From positions 62,001 to 126,000 of the forward strand of contig JACOEL010000004.1 in NCBI GenBank assembly GCA_024998625.1: a stretch of 64,000 nt of DNA, in the 5' to 3' direction. The notes under the pieces were generated by a model. The model was given only the letters and a program-made list of their open reading frames with translations. It made no database searches and was not told the DNA's origin. The position numbers and the translations under genes are program-made. This DNA comes from Nitrospira sp. (GTDB taxonomy: Bacteria > Nitrospirota > Nitrospiria > Nitrospirales > Nitrospiraceae). Of this stretch, positions 44,018 to 52,263 are shown piece after piece (positions within the stretch are counted from its first letter, which is position 1; the number at the start of each line of letters is the position of its first letter).

Positions 44018-44263
44018 GGGCGGGGCCTCACGTTCGTCCGCGAGCGTGGCCAAGAGGACGTAGGCCGCGTGAATCTGAGAGGTCATCGCCTCGGCCTCTC
44101 GGAAAGCCTTCGTATATTGTTTGGGATGGTTGGTGAGATTCGCGTAGCGGGCAGGGTTCCAGGTGTGGAGGAGGGCGTCGCGTTTCTGGTCGAGTTGTTC
44201 GCGGGTAAAGGGTTGGGAGAGCGCAAACAGTTCCAGTGCGTCGGTGAAGCGTTTCTCGGTCAT
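43997..44263 (-). CDS. Degenerate J-domain-like small protein
   Basis: An 88-residue protein read on the minus strand: DALELFALSQPFTREQLDQK, then RDALLHTWNPARYANLTNHP and EAMTSQIHAAYVLLATL. The arrangement of helices and the position of NPA correspond to helix II - HPD - helix III of a J-domain, but HPD is replaced by NPA, so Hsp70 stimulation is unlikely. It is antisense to, and overlaps by 21 bases, the end of the second radical SAM gene. Function unknown. Confidence 0.65.
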   Translation of the reverse strand: MTEKRFTDALELFALSQPFTREQLDQKRDALLHTWNPARYANLTNHPKQYTKAFREAEAMTSQIHAAYVLLATLADEREAPPSPADAV

Positions 44264-44344
44264 GTCACGGAGTCTGGCAAGTCGACGATGACCCTGTCAA
44301 TCTCACACGGGCTGCCCGAGCGGCGATAGGCGAACCGGTTCACC

Positions 44345-45586
44345 ATGCCCACCACGCTTCCTATTTTTCAGCCCACCCCGATCTTCAAGGATCGGACCGA
44401 CTATCGCCAAGTGCTCATCCGGGAAATGGATGCGGGGAAGATTCCCTTGAGCCTCGGCCGGGATTGTCCGGTCAAATGTGAGTTCTGCTACGAACTCGAC
44501 CACTCCTACCGCGAAACTCTCGATCCGCCGAAAACCAGCGACGAAGACTGGACGTTCATCCTCAACTACATCAGCCGGAAGCCCACCGATCCGACACAGT
44601 TTTGGTGTCTCGGCGGCAACGAGTTCATGGAATGGACCGACCTGTTCCTGCACCCCAAGGCGATGGAATGGGTGGAGGACTTTCTCCGCGAAACAGACAA
44701 GAGCATCCAGTTCTTCACCGTCGGGTTCGTGCATGTACCCAAGATCCATCAGTTGGTGGCGCGATATCCCGGCCGGATCAACTTCGAATTGTCGGTCATC
44801 ACGCTGAGCGACTACCGGCAGCGGTTGATGCCTCATGCCCCCTCCGTGAAACATCTCATGAAGGTGCTGGACGGCCCTGCCGTGTCATCGGCGAATTTTT
44901 ACGCGTTCGACAAGGACACGATGTCGAAGGATGCGGCGACGATCTCCAAGGTGAATCAGCAATGTGTGTTGTGGATGGGGACGCTGACTCCGGTGCGTGG
45001 GCTCAAGGAGGAGACAGCGGCCCTCATGCGACAGGGGCGAAAATTTCTGGCGGAGGAAGCCGGTCGGGTGTATGACCTGGGGCTGCCGAATCTGCAGACC
45101 ATCCATACCGAGTCATACGCGACCGCTTTCTTGAGCCGCCGGCGCATCGTCAGCATGTTCGACCAGCTGGAATTGGAGAAGAAGGATACGGTGGTGATGG
45201 CTGGTAGTGTCCACAAAATCCTGACTATGTACCGGAAGAATCGCGCGCGTTTTTTGTACGTGCCCAACGCGTTATTGAGCGGAGACTCCGACTGCACCGT
45301 GCTCTTGACCTTCGACGACATTGCCCGCCGCTTGACCAAGGAGAAGGTGGTGCATGTGCCCAAGTGCATCATGCAGTCGGGCAGGGGGCCCTATACAGAC
45401 ATCACTGGGGTCACGCTGGAGCAGTTCAGCAAGAAGACCGGCGTGCGGGTGAAGGTGTTGCACAAGATCGATACCCGGTTCGCCAATCAGCAGCTCTACC
45501 GAAACGGCTCGCTGCAAAACTACGTCGAGCAATACCTCAAGCATCCGTTGAGGCAGGCTTATGAGGCTATGCCGCGCCCGGTTTAG
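44345..45586 (+). CDS. Radical SAM protein without B12 domain
   Basis: A 413-residue protein. The cluster motif is CPVKCEFC (Cys41, Cys45, Cys48), the standard CX3CX2C, in LSLGRDCPVKCEFCYELDHS. There is a LGGNEFMEWTDLF strand and, in the C-terminal third, VPNALLSGDSDCTVLLTFDD, which may be an extra domain. The barrel is shorter than in the two paralogues upstream and the substrate is unknown. It starts 330 bases after the second paralogue, with the J-like gene in between on the other strand. It may act with them in one pathway. Confidence 0.8.
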   Translation: MPTTLPIFQPTPIFKDRTDYRQVLIREMDAGKIPLSLGRDCPVKCEFCYELDHSYRETLDPPKTSDEDWTFILNYISRKPTDPTQFWCLGGNEFMEWTDLFLHPKAMEWVEDFLRETDKSIQFFTVGFVHVPKIHQLVARYPGRINFELSVITLSDYRQRLMPHAPSVKHLMKVLDGPAVSSANFYAFDKDTMSKDAATISKVNQQCVLWMGTLTPVRGLKEETAALMRQGRKFLAEEAGRVYDLGLPNLQTIHTESYATAFLSRRRIVSMFDQLELEKKDTVVMAGSVHKILTMYRKNRARFLYVPNALLSGDSDCTVLLTFDDIARRLTKEKVVHVPKCIMQSGRGPYTDITGVTLEQFSKKTGVRVKVLHKIDTRFANQQLYRNGSLQNYVEQYLKHPLRQAYEAMPRPV

Positions 45587-45599
45587 CAGGGGAGCCGGC

Positions 45600-45705
45600 T
45601 GGTGAAAACGCCATCTCCCGTCGTTCTCGGTCGCATGTCTCCCTGCGACGTACCGCAAGGGTACGCCTCAGTCGCCATGCTCCCTGCGGCCTAGGCACAT
45701 AGCGC
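45600..45705 (+). repeat. Dispersed palindromic repeat, copy 1
   Basis: Contains the core CGACGTACC.CAAGGGTACG...CAGTCGCC..CTCCCTGCGGCCT shared with the other copies. The left edge reads GGTGAAAACGCCAT; the right edge is degraded. Confidence 0.7.
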
Positions 45706-45814
45706 TTCGACCAGCCGTCCAAATTCCTACTCGCTCACCTGCTTCGCTCAGTCGCCCCCTTGCAAAAAATACCCGCTCCGGGCAACATGCCGCCAACATC
45801 TCTGTGAGGAATCT

Positions 45815-46744
45815 ATGCCCGGTCCCAGGCGCCTGCAGTTCTATCAAGCCGATGTGTTTACGGATCAGCCGTTCGGCGGGAATCCCGTTGCCGTCTTTCC
45901 GGATGCCGATGGCTTGACCGACATCGAACTGCAGCAGATCGCCCGCGAGATGAATCTTTCCGAGACCGTGTTCGTGTTTCCCCCGACGGATAAGGCCGCT
46001 GTCGTGAAGATGCGTATTTTTACTCCGACGCAGGAAATTCCCTTTGCCGGACACCCGGTGATCGGGACCTTTTTTGTGCTGGCCACCTTAGACCGTCTAG
46101 CGCTTCGGGAGCCGGTCACGCGGGTACTGCAGGAATGTAACCTCGGTCTGTTTCCTGTCGATATCCATACGTGTAACGGCGTGATCGAGCGCGTAGTTAT
46201 GGCGCAACCGAGCCCGCAGTTTCTGGATGTCATCAACGAGCCGGAAGCATTGTTCGCGATTGCCCGTGCCTTGGGGATTACCAAGGCTGTGATTTCAGAG
46301 ACCCGTTTCCCTGTGCAGGTTGTTTCTACGGGGTTGCCGGTCATCATCGTGCCGGTGCGTACGCTCACGGCGGTGCGGCATATCATTCCTGACGTTGCGG
46401 CTATCGCGGAACTGTCCCAACAGTATGGCGCCAACGGCATCATGGTGTTCAGCACGATGACCGTCGAACAGTCGTCGAGTGTGCATACGCGGATGTTCGC
46501 TCCCTTGATCGGCATCGTGGAAGATCCCGCAACCGGAAGCGCGAGCGGGGCGTTGGGTGCCTATTTGGTCCAACATGGCGTGGTGGACATCCGGCCATCG
46601 ACCGAGATTACGGCCGAGCAGGGGTACGAGATCGATCGCCCGTCCCGCATTCTGATCCAGGTGGACTCCGATGACGATGTGATCCAGGGCGTGACGGTCG
46701 GTGGACAGGCCATGATGGTGGTGGAGGGGACGCTCACCTTTTAG
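45815..46744 (+). CDS. PhzF-family isomerase/epimerase
   Basis: A 309-residue protein with the two-fold diaminopimelate-epimerase-like fold. YQADVFTDQPFGGNPVAVF opens it; MNLSETVFVFP holds the conserved catalytic Glu (SET) of PhzF proteins; FTPTQEIPFAGHPVIGTFFV and EDPATGSASGALGAYL are the other signatures. The substrate is not known outside phenazine synthesis, and no phenazine genes are here. The start at 45815 follows AGGAATCT, a moderate SD. Confidence 0.92.
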   Translation: MPGPRRLQFYQADVFTDQPFGGNPVAVFPDADGLTDIELQQIAREMNLSETVFVFPPTDKAAVVKMRIFTPTQEIPFAGHPVIGTFFVLATLDRLALREPVTRVLQECNLGLFPVDIHTCNGVIERVVMAQPSPQFLDVINEPEALFAIARALGITKAVISETRFPVQVVSTGLPVIIVPVRTLTAVRHIIPDVAAIAELSQQYGANGIMVFSTMTVEQSSSVHTRMFAPLIGIVEDPATGSASGALGAYLVQHGVVDIRPSTEITAEQGYEIDRPSRILIQVDSDDDVIQGVTVGGQAMMVVEGTLTF

Positions 46745-46745
46745 G

Positions 46746-46868
46746 AGGACGATGAACACGCCATCTCACTGCGTTCTCGGTCGCCCGTCTCCCTGTCGAC
46801 GTACCTCAAGGGTACGACTCAGTCGCCGCGCTCCCAGCGGCCTTGTGACATGGCGTTTTGATCATCCT
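46746..46868 (+). repeat. Dispersed palindromic repeat, copy 2
   Basis: A 123-bp element ending in inverted repeats: the left end AGGACGATGAACACGCCAT pairs imperfectly with the complement of the right end ATGGCGTTTTGATCATCCT. The inner core is shared with copies 1, 3 and 4. Confidence 0.75.
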
Positions 46869-46880
46869 GCGGGAGATGTT

Positions 46881-47074
46881 TAGCCCGCATTATTCATGAC
46901 GGTTCGTCGTGCAATCGACGAGTCACGTTGCGAGACCGGCGCGCGGAGCCGGGAGGACCCGAAGCGTACTCGTGCAGTACGTTGAGGGTCCGAGGGGCGA
47001 GCCCGCCGGCCGAAGGCCCGTCGCAGCAGTGAATCGGCGATTGCAGCAGAAGTGCTCATGAATAATGCGGGTTA
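46881..47074. repeat. 194-bp cruciform element with perfect 16-bp ends
   Basis: CCCGCATTATTCATGA at the left end is exactly repeated in inverted form at the right end; the next 40 bases on each side are also imperfectly complementary. The centre forms another hairpin (AGGACCC...GGGTCCG). It encodes nothing, so it is probably a MITE- or REP-like element, distinct from the 120-bp family beside it. Confidence 0.7.
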
Positions 47075-47145
47075 GGGACCGGTACTCTCGGAATCACAGT
47101 GTGGCGTGGAACGTCATGTAGCCATGAATTACAGGTGAGGGTGAT

Positions 47146-48177
47146 ATGAACGCAGTGGTGTTTCACGAACATGGCGGGCCGGGAAAGCTGCAGTATCAGG
47201 AGATGCCGATGCCGACGATCGGCGTCGACGAAGTGCTTGTGCGGGTCAAAGCCTGCGCGTTGAACCATCTCGACATCTGGATCCGGCAGGGCAGTCCCGC
47301 CTATCCGATGCCGCTCCCGCATATCCTCGGCTCCGATATCTCCGGCGTGGTGCACCAGATCGGTTCGCACGTGGAAGGGATTGCCGAGGGCGAGCGCGTG
47401 TATGTGTCTCCCGGAGTCGGCTGCGGGCACTGCGAGCACTGTTGGGCCGGTCGCGACAACATGTGCCGGTCCTACGGGTTGATCGGGGCGATGTGCCATG
47501 GCGGATATGCCGAGTACGTGAAGGTGCCGGCGCGGAATGTGTTCCCGATTCCAGGCGCGTTGAGTTTCGAGCAGGCGGCGGCGTTTCCGCTGGTGTCTGT
47601 CACTGCTTGGCATATGCTGTTCGGGTTGGCTGCCGTGCAACCCGGCGAAGACGTGTTGATCATGGGGGCGGGCAGCGGGGTGGGGCACATGACGATTCAA
47701 ATGGCCAAGCTGGCCGGCGCCCGTGTGCTGACCACGGTCGGAACCGACGACAAGGTTGCGAAGGCGAAGGCGCTCGGCGCCGACGAGGTCATTAATCACA
47801 CCCGCGAGCAGGTGAACCAGCGGGTGCGCGAGTTGACGCACCGCCGTGGTGTGGATGTAGTGATCGAGCACATCGGCCCGGAAGTGTGGACGCAGTGTAT
47901 CGATGCATTGGCCAAAGGCGGCCGGTTGATTACCTGCGGCGCCACGACGGGCGCGGAGGTAACGCTTGATCTGCGCTACGTCTATTCGCGACAACTGACG
48001 ATCAAGGGTTCGTATATGGGGTCGCAGAGCGAATTGCTCAAAGCCGCTCACCTGGTCGGCCAGGGCAGGTTGCAGCCCGTGATCGACCGGACGTTCCCGC
48101 TGTCCGAGGCGAAGGCGGCGCAAGAATATCTTCTGAATCGAAAATTTTTTGGTAAGATCGTGCTGAGCGTTTCATAA
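47146..48177 (+). CDS. Zinc-binding alcohol dehydrogenase / quinone reductase (MDR)
   Basis: A 343-residue MDR protein. ILGSDISGVVHQIGSHVEG lacks the usual catalytic His of ADH, while a structural zinc cluster is present (CGHCEHCWAGRDNMC). The cofactor loop is VLIMGAGSGVGHMTIQMAKL and GADEVINHTREQ follows. It resembles zinc-binding quinone- or crotonyl-CoA-reductase-like enzymes rather than classical ADH. ACAGGTGAGGGTG precedes the ATG. The CBS-domain gene follows after 50 bases. Confidence 0.9.
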   Translation: MNAVVFHEHGGPGKLQYQEMPMPTIGVDEVLVRVKACALNHLDIWIRQGSPAYPMPLPHILGSDISGVVHQIGSHVEGIAEGERVYVSPGVGCGHCEHCWAGRDNMCRSYGLIGAMCHGGYAEYVKVPARNVFPIPGALSFEQAAAFPLVSVTAWHMLFGLAAVQPGEDVLIMGAGSGVGHMTIQMAKLAGARVLTTVGTDDKVAKAKALGADEVINHTREQVNQRVRELTHRRGVDVVIEHIGPEVWTQCIDALAKGGRLITCGATTGAEVTLDLRYVYSRQLTIKGSYMGSQSELLKAAHLVGQGRLQPVIDRTFPLSEAKAAQEYLLNRKFFGKIVLSVS

Positions 48178-48227
48178 CCGGTTTTATTAGTGGCTCTCTT
48201 GTCCCAACGGGCAGAAAGGTATGTGAC

Positions 48228-48662
48228 ATGGCGAGTATTGCGCAGATCATGAACAAGAAACCCCAGAGCATTGGTCCAACGACGTCGATTCGCGGTGCGG
48301 CGAAGAAGATGCGTGATTTGCGGGTCGGTTCTCTCCTGATCAAGAAGGGGAAGAACATGGTGGGGATCGTGACCGACACGGATCTCGTCCGCAAGGGACT
48401 GGCGACCAGCCAGGACGTATCGAAACTCACAGTCGACAAGATCATGACCACTCCGCTCTGCACCATCGAGAGCAATCAGGCGGTCGATGACGCGCAAGAT
48501 ATGATGGGCGATCTCGGCGTGCGCCATCTTGCGGTCACCAAGGGCGGTTCGATCGTCGGTGTGGTGTCGGTGCGCGATCTGTTGATGCACTACAAGCGGT
48601 ACGCGCAATCGAAACTGGCGGACAAGCAGGTGTACTCGGAACCAAAGATCGGCCAGGATTAG
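48228..48662 (+). CDS. CBS-domain pair protein
   Basis: A 144-residue protein made of two CBS domains. The first spans about 6-62 (ASIAQIMNKKPQSIGPTTSI, then VGIVTDTDLVRKG); the second spans 70-128 (MTTPLCTIESNQAVDDAQ, then VGVVSVRDLLMHYK). Such pairs bind adenosine nucleotides and regulate partner enzymes. The partner is unknown. It probably shares a transcript with the dehydrogenase upstream. Confidence 0.92.
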   Translation: MASIAQIMNKKPQSIGPTTSIRGAAKKMRDLRVGSLLIKKGKNMVGIVTDTDLVRKGLATSQDVSKLTVDKIMTTPLCTIESNQAVDDAQDMMGDLGVRHLAVTKGGSIVGVVSVRDLLMHYKRYAQSKLADKQVYSEPKIGQD

Positions 48663-48664
48663 GC

Positions 48665-48785
48665 GGATGCTGAAAACGATCACCAGCTTTGTTCTCGGCT
48701 CATCAAAATCCTCAACGTACCTCTGAGGGTACGCCTCCGGTTTTGCTTCGCCTGCGGCCTTGCTGGATGGCCGTTTTGAGCATCC
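48665..48785 (+). repeat. Dispersed palindromic repeat, copy 3
   Basis: 121 bp, ends GGATGCTGAAAACG and CGTTTTGAGCATCC in inverted orientation. The core differs most from the others (TCATCAAAATCCTCAACGTA), but the GGGTACGCCTC and CTGCGGCCTTGCTGG parts are kept. It is directly followed by copy 4 in the same orientation. Confidence 0.75.
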
Positions 48786-48795
48786 TTGACGAGGC

Positions 48796-48916
48796 GGATG
48801 TTGAAAACGGCCTCCAGCAGCGTTCTCGGGCGTGAGTCTCCCTGCGACGTACCGCAAGGGTGCGCCTCAGTCGCCGCACTCCCTGCGGCCTCGTTGGATA
48901 ACCGTTTTGAACATCC
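48796..48916 (+). repeat. Dispersed palindromic repeat, copy 4
   Basis: 121 bp with ends GGATGTTGAAAACGG and CCGTTTTGAACATCC, the clearest example of the family. It lies ten bases after copy 3, so the pair forms a tandem. Confidence 0.78.
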
Positions 48917-48939
48917 TTGATTGTTCGGGGATAGAGCGT

Positions 48940-49008
48940 CAAAAGTAAAACGTCAAACGTGGGATGTGAAGAGGTGATCGTTTCACCTTTCACCGCTCAC
49001 GTTTTATT
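48940..49008. repeat. ACGTxAAA inverted repeat, second copy
   Basis: AAAAGTAAAACGTCAAACG in the left arm and complementary TTTCACC...CTCACGTTTTATTC in the right arm, just after the stop of the MogA/MoaB-like gene on the minus strand. Related to 41931-42044. It could act as a terminator. Confidence 0.5.
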
Positions 49009-49009
49009 C

Positions 49010-49522
49010 TTACTTCGTGAGTTCTTTGACGAGGTGGCCCAGTTCGGGGAGGATCAGTTTTTCCATCGCCAGGCGGACGGCGTTTTCTGATCCGGGAGTC
49101 GAAAAGAGGATACGGCCCTTGATGATGCCGGCGGTGGCCCGGCTCATGATGGCCGGTGAGCCGATGTCCTGATAGGTCAGATAGCGAAACACTTCGCCGA
49201 ATCCATCCAGCCGTTTTTCCAGCATCGCATCCACGGCCTCAAACGTCGAGTCGCGCCGGGAAATCCCTGTTCCGCCGTTGATGATAATGGCTTGAACGGA
49301 CTCATTGGTGAGGCCTTCGGTGATCCGCGCCTTGATCTCTGCCGGTTCGTCTTTGACGAGGTGGTAGGCGGCGATGTGGTGGCCCTTGTCCTTGAGCAAC
49401 TGCTGGATCAACCGTCCGCTAGCGTCGGTCTCAGGTGTGCGGGTGTCGCTGCAGGTGATGACCATGCATCCGATGGAGCGGGGTGCGTGGTGTTTATGTT
49501 CGTGGGCTGTGGGGCTACTCAC
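49010..49522 (-). CDS. moaB: MoaB/MogA-type molybdopterin adenylyltransferase
   Basis: A 170-residue protein of the MoaB/MogA fold: GCMVITCSDTRTPETDASG, IIINGGTGISRRDSTFEAVD, then FRYLTYQDIGSPAIMSRATA and LFSTPGSENAVRLAMEKLI. The GGTGIS and TPGS segments form the molybdopterin-binding site. It adenylates molybdopterin for Mo/W insertion, consistent with molybdoenzymes elsewhere in the genome. A His-rich N-terminus (HEHKHHAP) is extra. Alone on the minus strand. Confidence 0.93.
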   Translation of the reverse strand: MSSPTAHEHKHHAPRSIGCMVITCSDTRTPETDASGRLIQQLLKDKGHHIAAYHLVKDEPAEIKARITEGLTNESVQAIIINGGTGISRRDSTFEAVDAMLEKRLDGFGEVFRYLTYQDIGSPAIMSRATAGIIKGRILFSTPGSENAVRLAMEKLILPELGHLVKELTK

Positions 49523-49542
49523 ATCGATATCCGCTGAAGGTT

Positions 49543-49587
49543 AAAAAGGCCGCCAGCATCGAACTTGCTTCGCTGGGCGGCCTTTTT
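49543..49587 (-). terminator. Rho-independent terminator after the ferredoxin gene
   Basis: AAAAAGGCCGCC...GGGCGGCCTTTTT forms a strong stem flanked by A and T runs. On the minus strand it follows the ferredoxin stop at 49616 and is followed by a T run, so it ends that transcript before moaB. Confidence 0.85.
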
Positions 49588-49615
49588 GATTCATCTCCGC
49601 GCTGGCGTTCGCGCG

Positions 49616-49942
49616 CTACTTCCAGACCGAATCCGGATTCAGCTTCGCCGCCGGCTTGCCGCCCTTGATGTGCTCATCGAGAATCATAGCGACATCGGCT
49701 TCCGTGACTTTCGAATACCAGGTGTTGTCCGGGTACACCACGACGGTCGGTCCCTGCTCGCAGGGGCCGAGACAGGAAGAGCCCGTGACGAGGACTTCGC
49801 CAGGCATGATGCCGCGCTGCATGAGCCCCATGTTGAAGGACATCAGCAGTTGCGCAGAGCCCTGGCCGCCGCAGGACGGTTTCGGGTGGCCCGGCGGACG
49901 AGCGTTCGTGCAGACAAGGATATGATATTTCGGTTTTGGCAT
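49616..49942 (-). CDS. Thioredoxin-like [2Fe-2S] ferredoxin
   Basis: A 108-residue protein of the NuoE/SH-ferredoxin type: YHILVCTNARPPGHPKPSCG, then VLVTGSSCLGPCEQGPTVVV. The four Cys in C...C and C..xxC spacing bind a 2Fe-2S cluster, and WYSKVTEADV follows. ATG at 49942 gives the family start MPKPKYHILVCTN; a longer frame upstream is not used. It precedes moaB but is separated by a terminator. It carries electrons for an unidentified partner. Confidence 0.9.
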   Translation of the reverse strand: MPKPKYHILVCTNARPPGHPKPSCGGQGSAQLLMSFNMGLMQRGIMPGEVLVTGSSCLGPCEQGPTVVVYPDNTWYSKVTEADVAMILDEHIKGGKPAAKLNPDSVWK

Positions 49943-49985
49943 CGTGACCTCAATGTATGGGGTGAGCGACGACTGCGTGAGTTCG

Positions 49986-50429
49986 TCAGGCCGGTTTATA
50001 CGCTTTCCACTGCTCGGTGCATTCCTCAGGCAACTTCCACTGCTTGATGCCCTTGAGCACCCAATCGATGTAATGCTCTTTCGGCTTAAATTTGCCGATG
50101 GGATTGGCCGCATGGGTGGTGACCAATAACTTTTCGCCTTCTTCCGTGATCACGGTGACCGGCAGGTGCCGGTAAGCTCCCTGTGGTACGTCGCCTTCGA
50201 ATTCGTCGAGGATCTTGAGATCTTCATCGGTGATTTCGAAGACGGCTCCCCAGACTTTTTCCCCCGGCGACGGAATCACGCTCGCCAGACCGCATCGCCA
50301 CTGCGTCGACCAGCGACAGAACTGAATGCTATGGTCGGGGAGGTATGCCGTGAAAAGAAACTTGTGTTCCGGGGCGCGCCGCTTGAGTTGTGACGGGTTC
50401 AAATTGTCCGCGTAAAAGAAGAACTTCAT
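49986..50429 (-). CDS. Gamma-glutamylcyclotransferase-like protein (GGCT/AIG2)
   Basis: A 147-residue protein opening MKFFFYADNLNPSQLKRRAP, then YLPDHSIQFCRWSTQWRCGL and VWGAVFEITDEDLKILDEFE. The last segment, with a Glu in the usual catalytic place (DEFEG), is the GGCT/AIG2 signature. Members form 5-oxoproline from gamma-glutamyl substrates or act on related compounds. It ends 43 bases before the ferredoxin start and is probably cotranscribed. Confidence 0.85.
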   Translation of the reverse strand: MKFFFYADNLNPSQLKRRAPEHKFLFTAYLPDHSIQFCRWSTQWRCGLASVIPSPGEKVWGAVFEITDEDLKILDEFEGDVPQGAYRHLPVTVITEEGEKLLVTTHAANPIGKFKPKEHYIDWVLKGIKQWKLPEECTEQWKAYKPA

Positions 50430-50630
50430 TGAACAGTGAGACTCCGATTATGTCGCGAAGGTTGACCGGTATTTGTACCATAGCGTTGCGCGACCTTGTC
50501 AAGCACAGCGTCCCGTGTGCATCGCCGGTTTCATCGTATGCCGCTGTTGTCCGACGATTGACAGTGAATTCCCAGGCCACCTATGATAACGAGTTGATCA
50601 ACCATCCACCGCAGTTTATTGTGGCGACCT

Positions 50631-51086
50631 ATGAGTAAAGTGATCCATTACACGGTGCTCGCGCTTCTCCTGGCCGGAGGGTTGATCTATTGGTGGATGC
50701 AACCACCCGGTCTGAATCCGATGCTCGACGCTCAGGCGGCCGAGGCCCTCGCCCTGGTGCAAACCCACCGGGCCGCCGGTTATCCGACGATACTTCAGGC
50801 CTTCAACGAGCGAGCCCGTATTCAGGAAGCCCGCAAGTTGGGCTTGCGCTTGGGAGAGTGGAAGGTGATCAAGCAGGACGGTCAGCGCTATGAGGTCCGG
50901 ATTTACATGCGCGAGCAGGGGACGACCCAATGGTTCGAACGGGATTTTATCTGGCACGTGGATCTGGCGACGAAGCGCGTGAATGCCGCCTCCTTGCCGG
51001 CCGACGGGTTGATGCCGGAAGGCCCGGAGCGCGGACGCCCTCGCGCGCCGGGCGGTGAAGTCCCTCCGTTTCCGCCTACAATGTAA
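50631..51086 (+). CDS. Hypothetical protein with one N-terminal membrane helix
   Basis: A 151-residue protein with a hydrophobic helix at about 6-22 (VLALLLAGGLIYWWM) and a periplasmic domain ending in a proline-rich tail (RGRPRAPGGEVPPFPPTM). The central YEVRIYMREQGTTQWFERDF is a beta-hairpin; no family was recognised. A start at 50631 is preferred over the GTG at 50619, with no strong SD at either. It ends 11 bases into the convergent Rieske gene. Confidence 0.7.
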   Translation: MSKVIHYTVLALLLAGGLIYWWMQPPGLNPMLDAQAAEALALVQTHRAAGYPTILQAFNERARIQEARKLGLRLGEWKVIKQDGQRYEVRIYMREQGTTQWFERDFIWHVDLATKRVNAASLPADGLMPEGPERGRPRAPGGEVPPFPPTM

Positions 51087-51402
51087 AGGGCGTTTTCACC
51101 TGCACGTTCGTGCCCTGCACCCTCACTTCCACGCAGGCCACGCGGATATCCGGATTCTCAGGCCGCTCACCGGTCCGGACGTTGAATCGCCATCCGTGCC
51201 AGGGGCATTCGACCAATTCGCCCTCCATGCATCCTTCGCCCAGCGGTCCGCCTGCGTGCGGGCATGTGTTATCGACGACATGAAAGGTTCCAGCGACATT
51301 GCAGAGGGCGAGAAAAATTCCCTCGACTTCAACGGTGCGGCAGGTACCTGGGGGAACCTGCTCCACCTGGGCCACGGTGATGTAATCTGGCTTCGAATCC
51401 AT
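51076..51402 (-). CDS. Rieske [2Fe-2S] ferredoxin-like protein
   Basis: A 108-residue soluble Rieske protein with both cluster-binding boxes: CPHAGGPLGEG and CPWHGWRFN. It is the size of small ferredoxins of nitrite reductase or dioxygenase systems (NirD/BphF type). It shares 11 bases at its 3' end with the convergent gene at 50631-51086. The partner oxygenase or reductase is not in the window. Confidence 0.93.
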   Translation of the reverse strand: MDSKPDYITVAQVEQVPPGTCRTVEVEGIFLALCNVAGTFHVVDNTCPHAGGPLGEGCMEGELVECPWHGWRFNVRTGERPENPDIRVACVEVRVQGTNVQVKTPFTL

Positions 51403-51600
51403 GCGGGTCCTCTACAGGTTACGGCAGGGTACAGGTCGTCTCAATATTGCGTGACATCATGAGCGGTATTGCCTAAGCGCTTGATTTCATTGGCTGCATA
51501 TGGCATAGATTGAGCAAGCATTTTTCAGGGAAGGGTCACAACAGCGCCGTCATTTGCTATCCTTTAAATAGTGCACTCATAGGAGATCGCCGGAGCCACT

Positions 51601-52146
51601 ATGGAAATGACCTTGTTGCTCAACTCCACCTATGAACCGCTTCGTGTCCTGCATTGGCAAAAGGCCATTACTCTGCTCTGGCAGGGGAAGGTCGAAGTCC
51701 TCGAGGTCTACGATCGCCAAATCCACGGTATTTCGATCTCGATCAAGCTTCCCTCGGTGATGCGCCTCCTGAAGCTGGTGAAACTCAAGGACAGCCATCG
51801 CGCGGTGAAGTTTTCGCGTATCAACATTTTTACGCGCGACGGCTACTGTTGCCAGTACTGCAAGCACAAGTTCCGCACCGAGGAACTGACGTTCGACCAT
51901 GTTGTGCCGATCGCGAAGGGCGGTCGCAAGACCTGGGAAAACATCGTGACGGCCTGCTGGCGATGTAATAACCGGAAGAGCGGACGGACGCCGGAAGAAG
52001 CCAACATGCGTCTGATCAAGAAACCCGTGAAGCCGCGCTGGAGTCCCACCGTCACGATTACTATCGGAATCCGGAACACGCCGGAAAGCTGGCGGGACTA
52101 TCTGTATTGGAACCTTGAACTTGACACGGACCCGGCCGGAACCTAG
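51601..52146 (+). CDS. HNH endonuclease family protein
   Basis: A 181-residue protein. The HNH nuclease motif is FTRDGYCCQYCKHKFRTEEL, then TFDHVVPIAKGGRKTWENIV and CWRCNNRKSGRTPEEA: the two CxxC pairs bind zinc, and DHVVP carries the catalytic His. The N-terminal 70 residues (LLLNSTYEPLRVLHWQKAI) are the usual lead of this standalone HNH group. AGGAGATCGCC lies upstream of the ATG. No mobile element is adjacent, so a housekeeping DNA repair role is possible. Confidence 0.93.
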   Translation: MEMTLLLNSTYEPLRVLHWQKAITLLWQGKVEVLEVYDRQIHGISISIKLPSVMRLLKLVKLKDSHRAVKFSRINIFTRDGYCCQYCKHKFRTEELTFDHVVPIAKGGRKTWENIVTACWRCNNRKSGRTPEEANMRLIKKPVKPRWSPTVTITIGIRNTPESWRDYLYWNLELDTDPAGT

Positions 52147-52148
52147 TC

Positions 52149-52255
52149 GGCTGTTGAACCGGGTTCTCGCGGCGCTCAAGTCTTCGACGTACGAGAACAG
52201 TACGCCTCAGACTTTCGCTTGCTGCGGCCTTGCCGAATAACCCGTGTGAACAGCC
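52149..52255 (+). repeat. Dispersed palindromic repeat, copy 5
   Basis: 107 bp with ends GGCTGTTGAACCGGGT and ACCCGTGTGAACAGCC, diverged from copies 1-4 but retaining the TACGCCTCAG and GCTGCGGCCTTGCCG core. It lies between two convergent genes. Confidence 0.65.
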
Positions 52256-52263
52256 TGCAGCAC

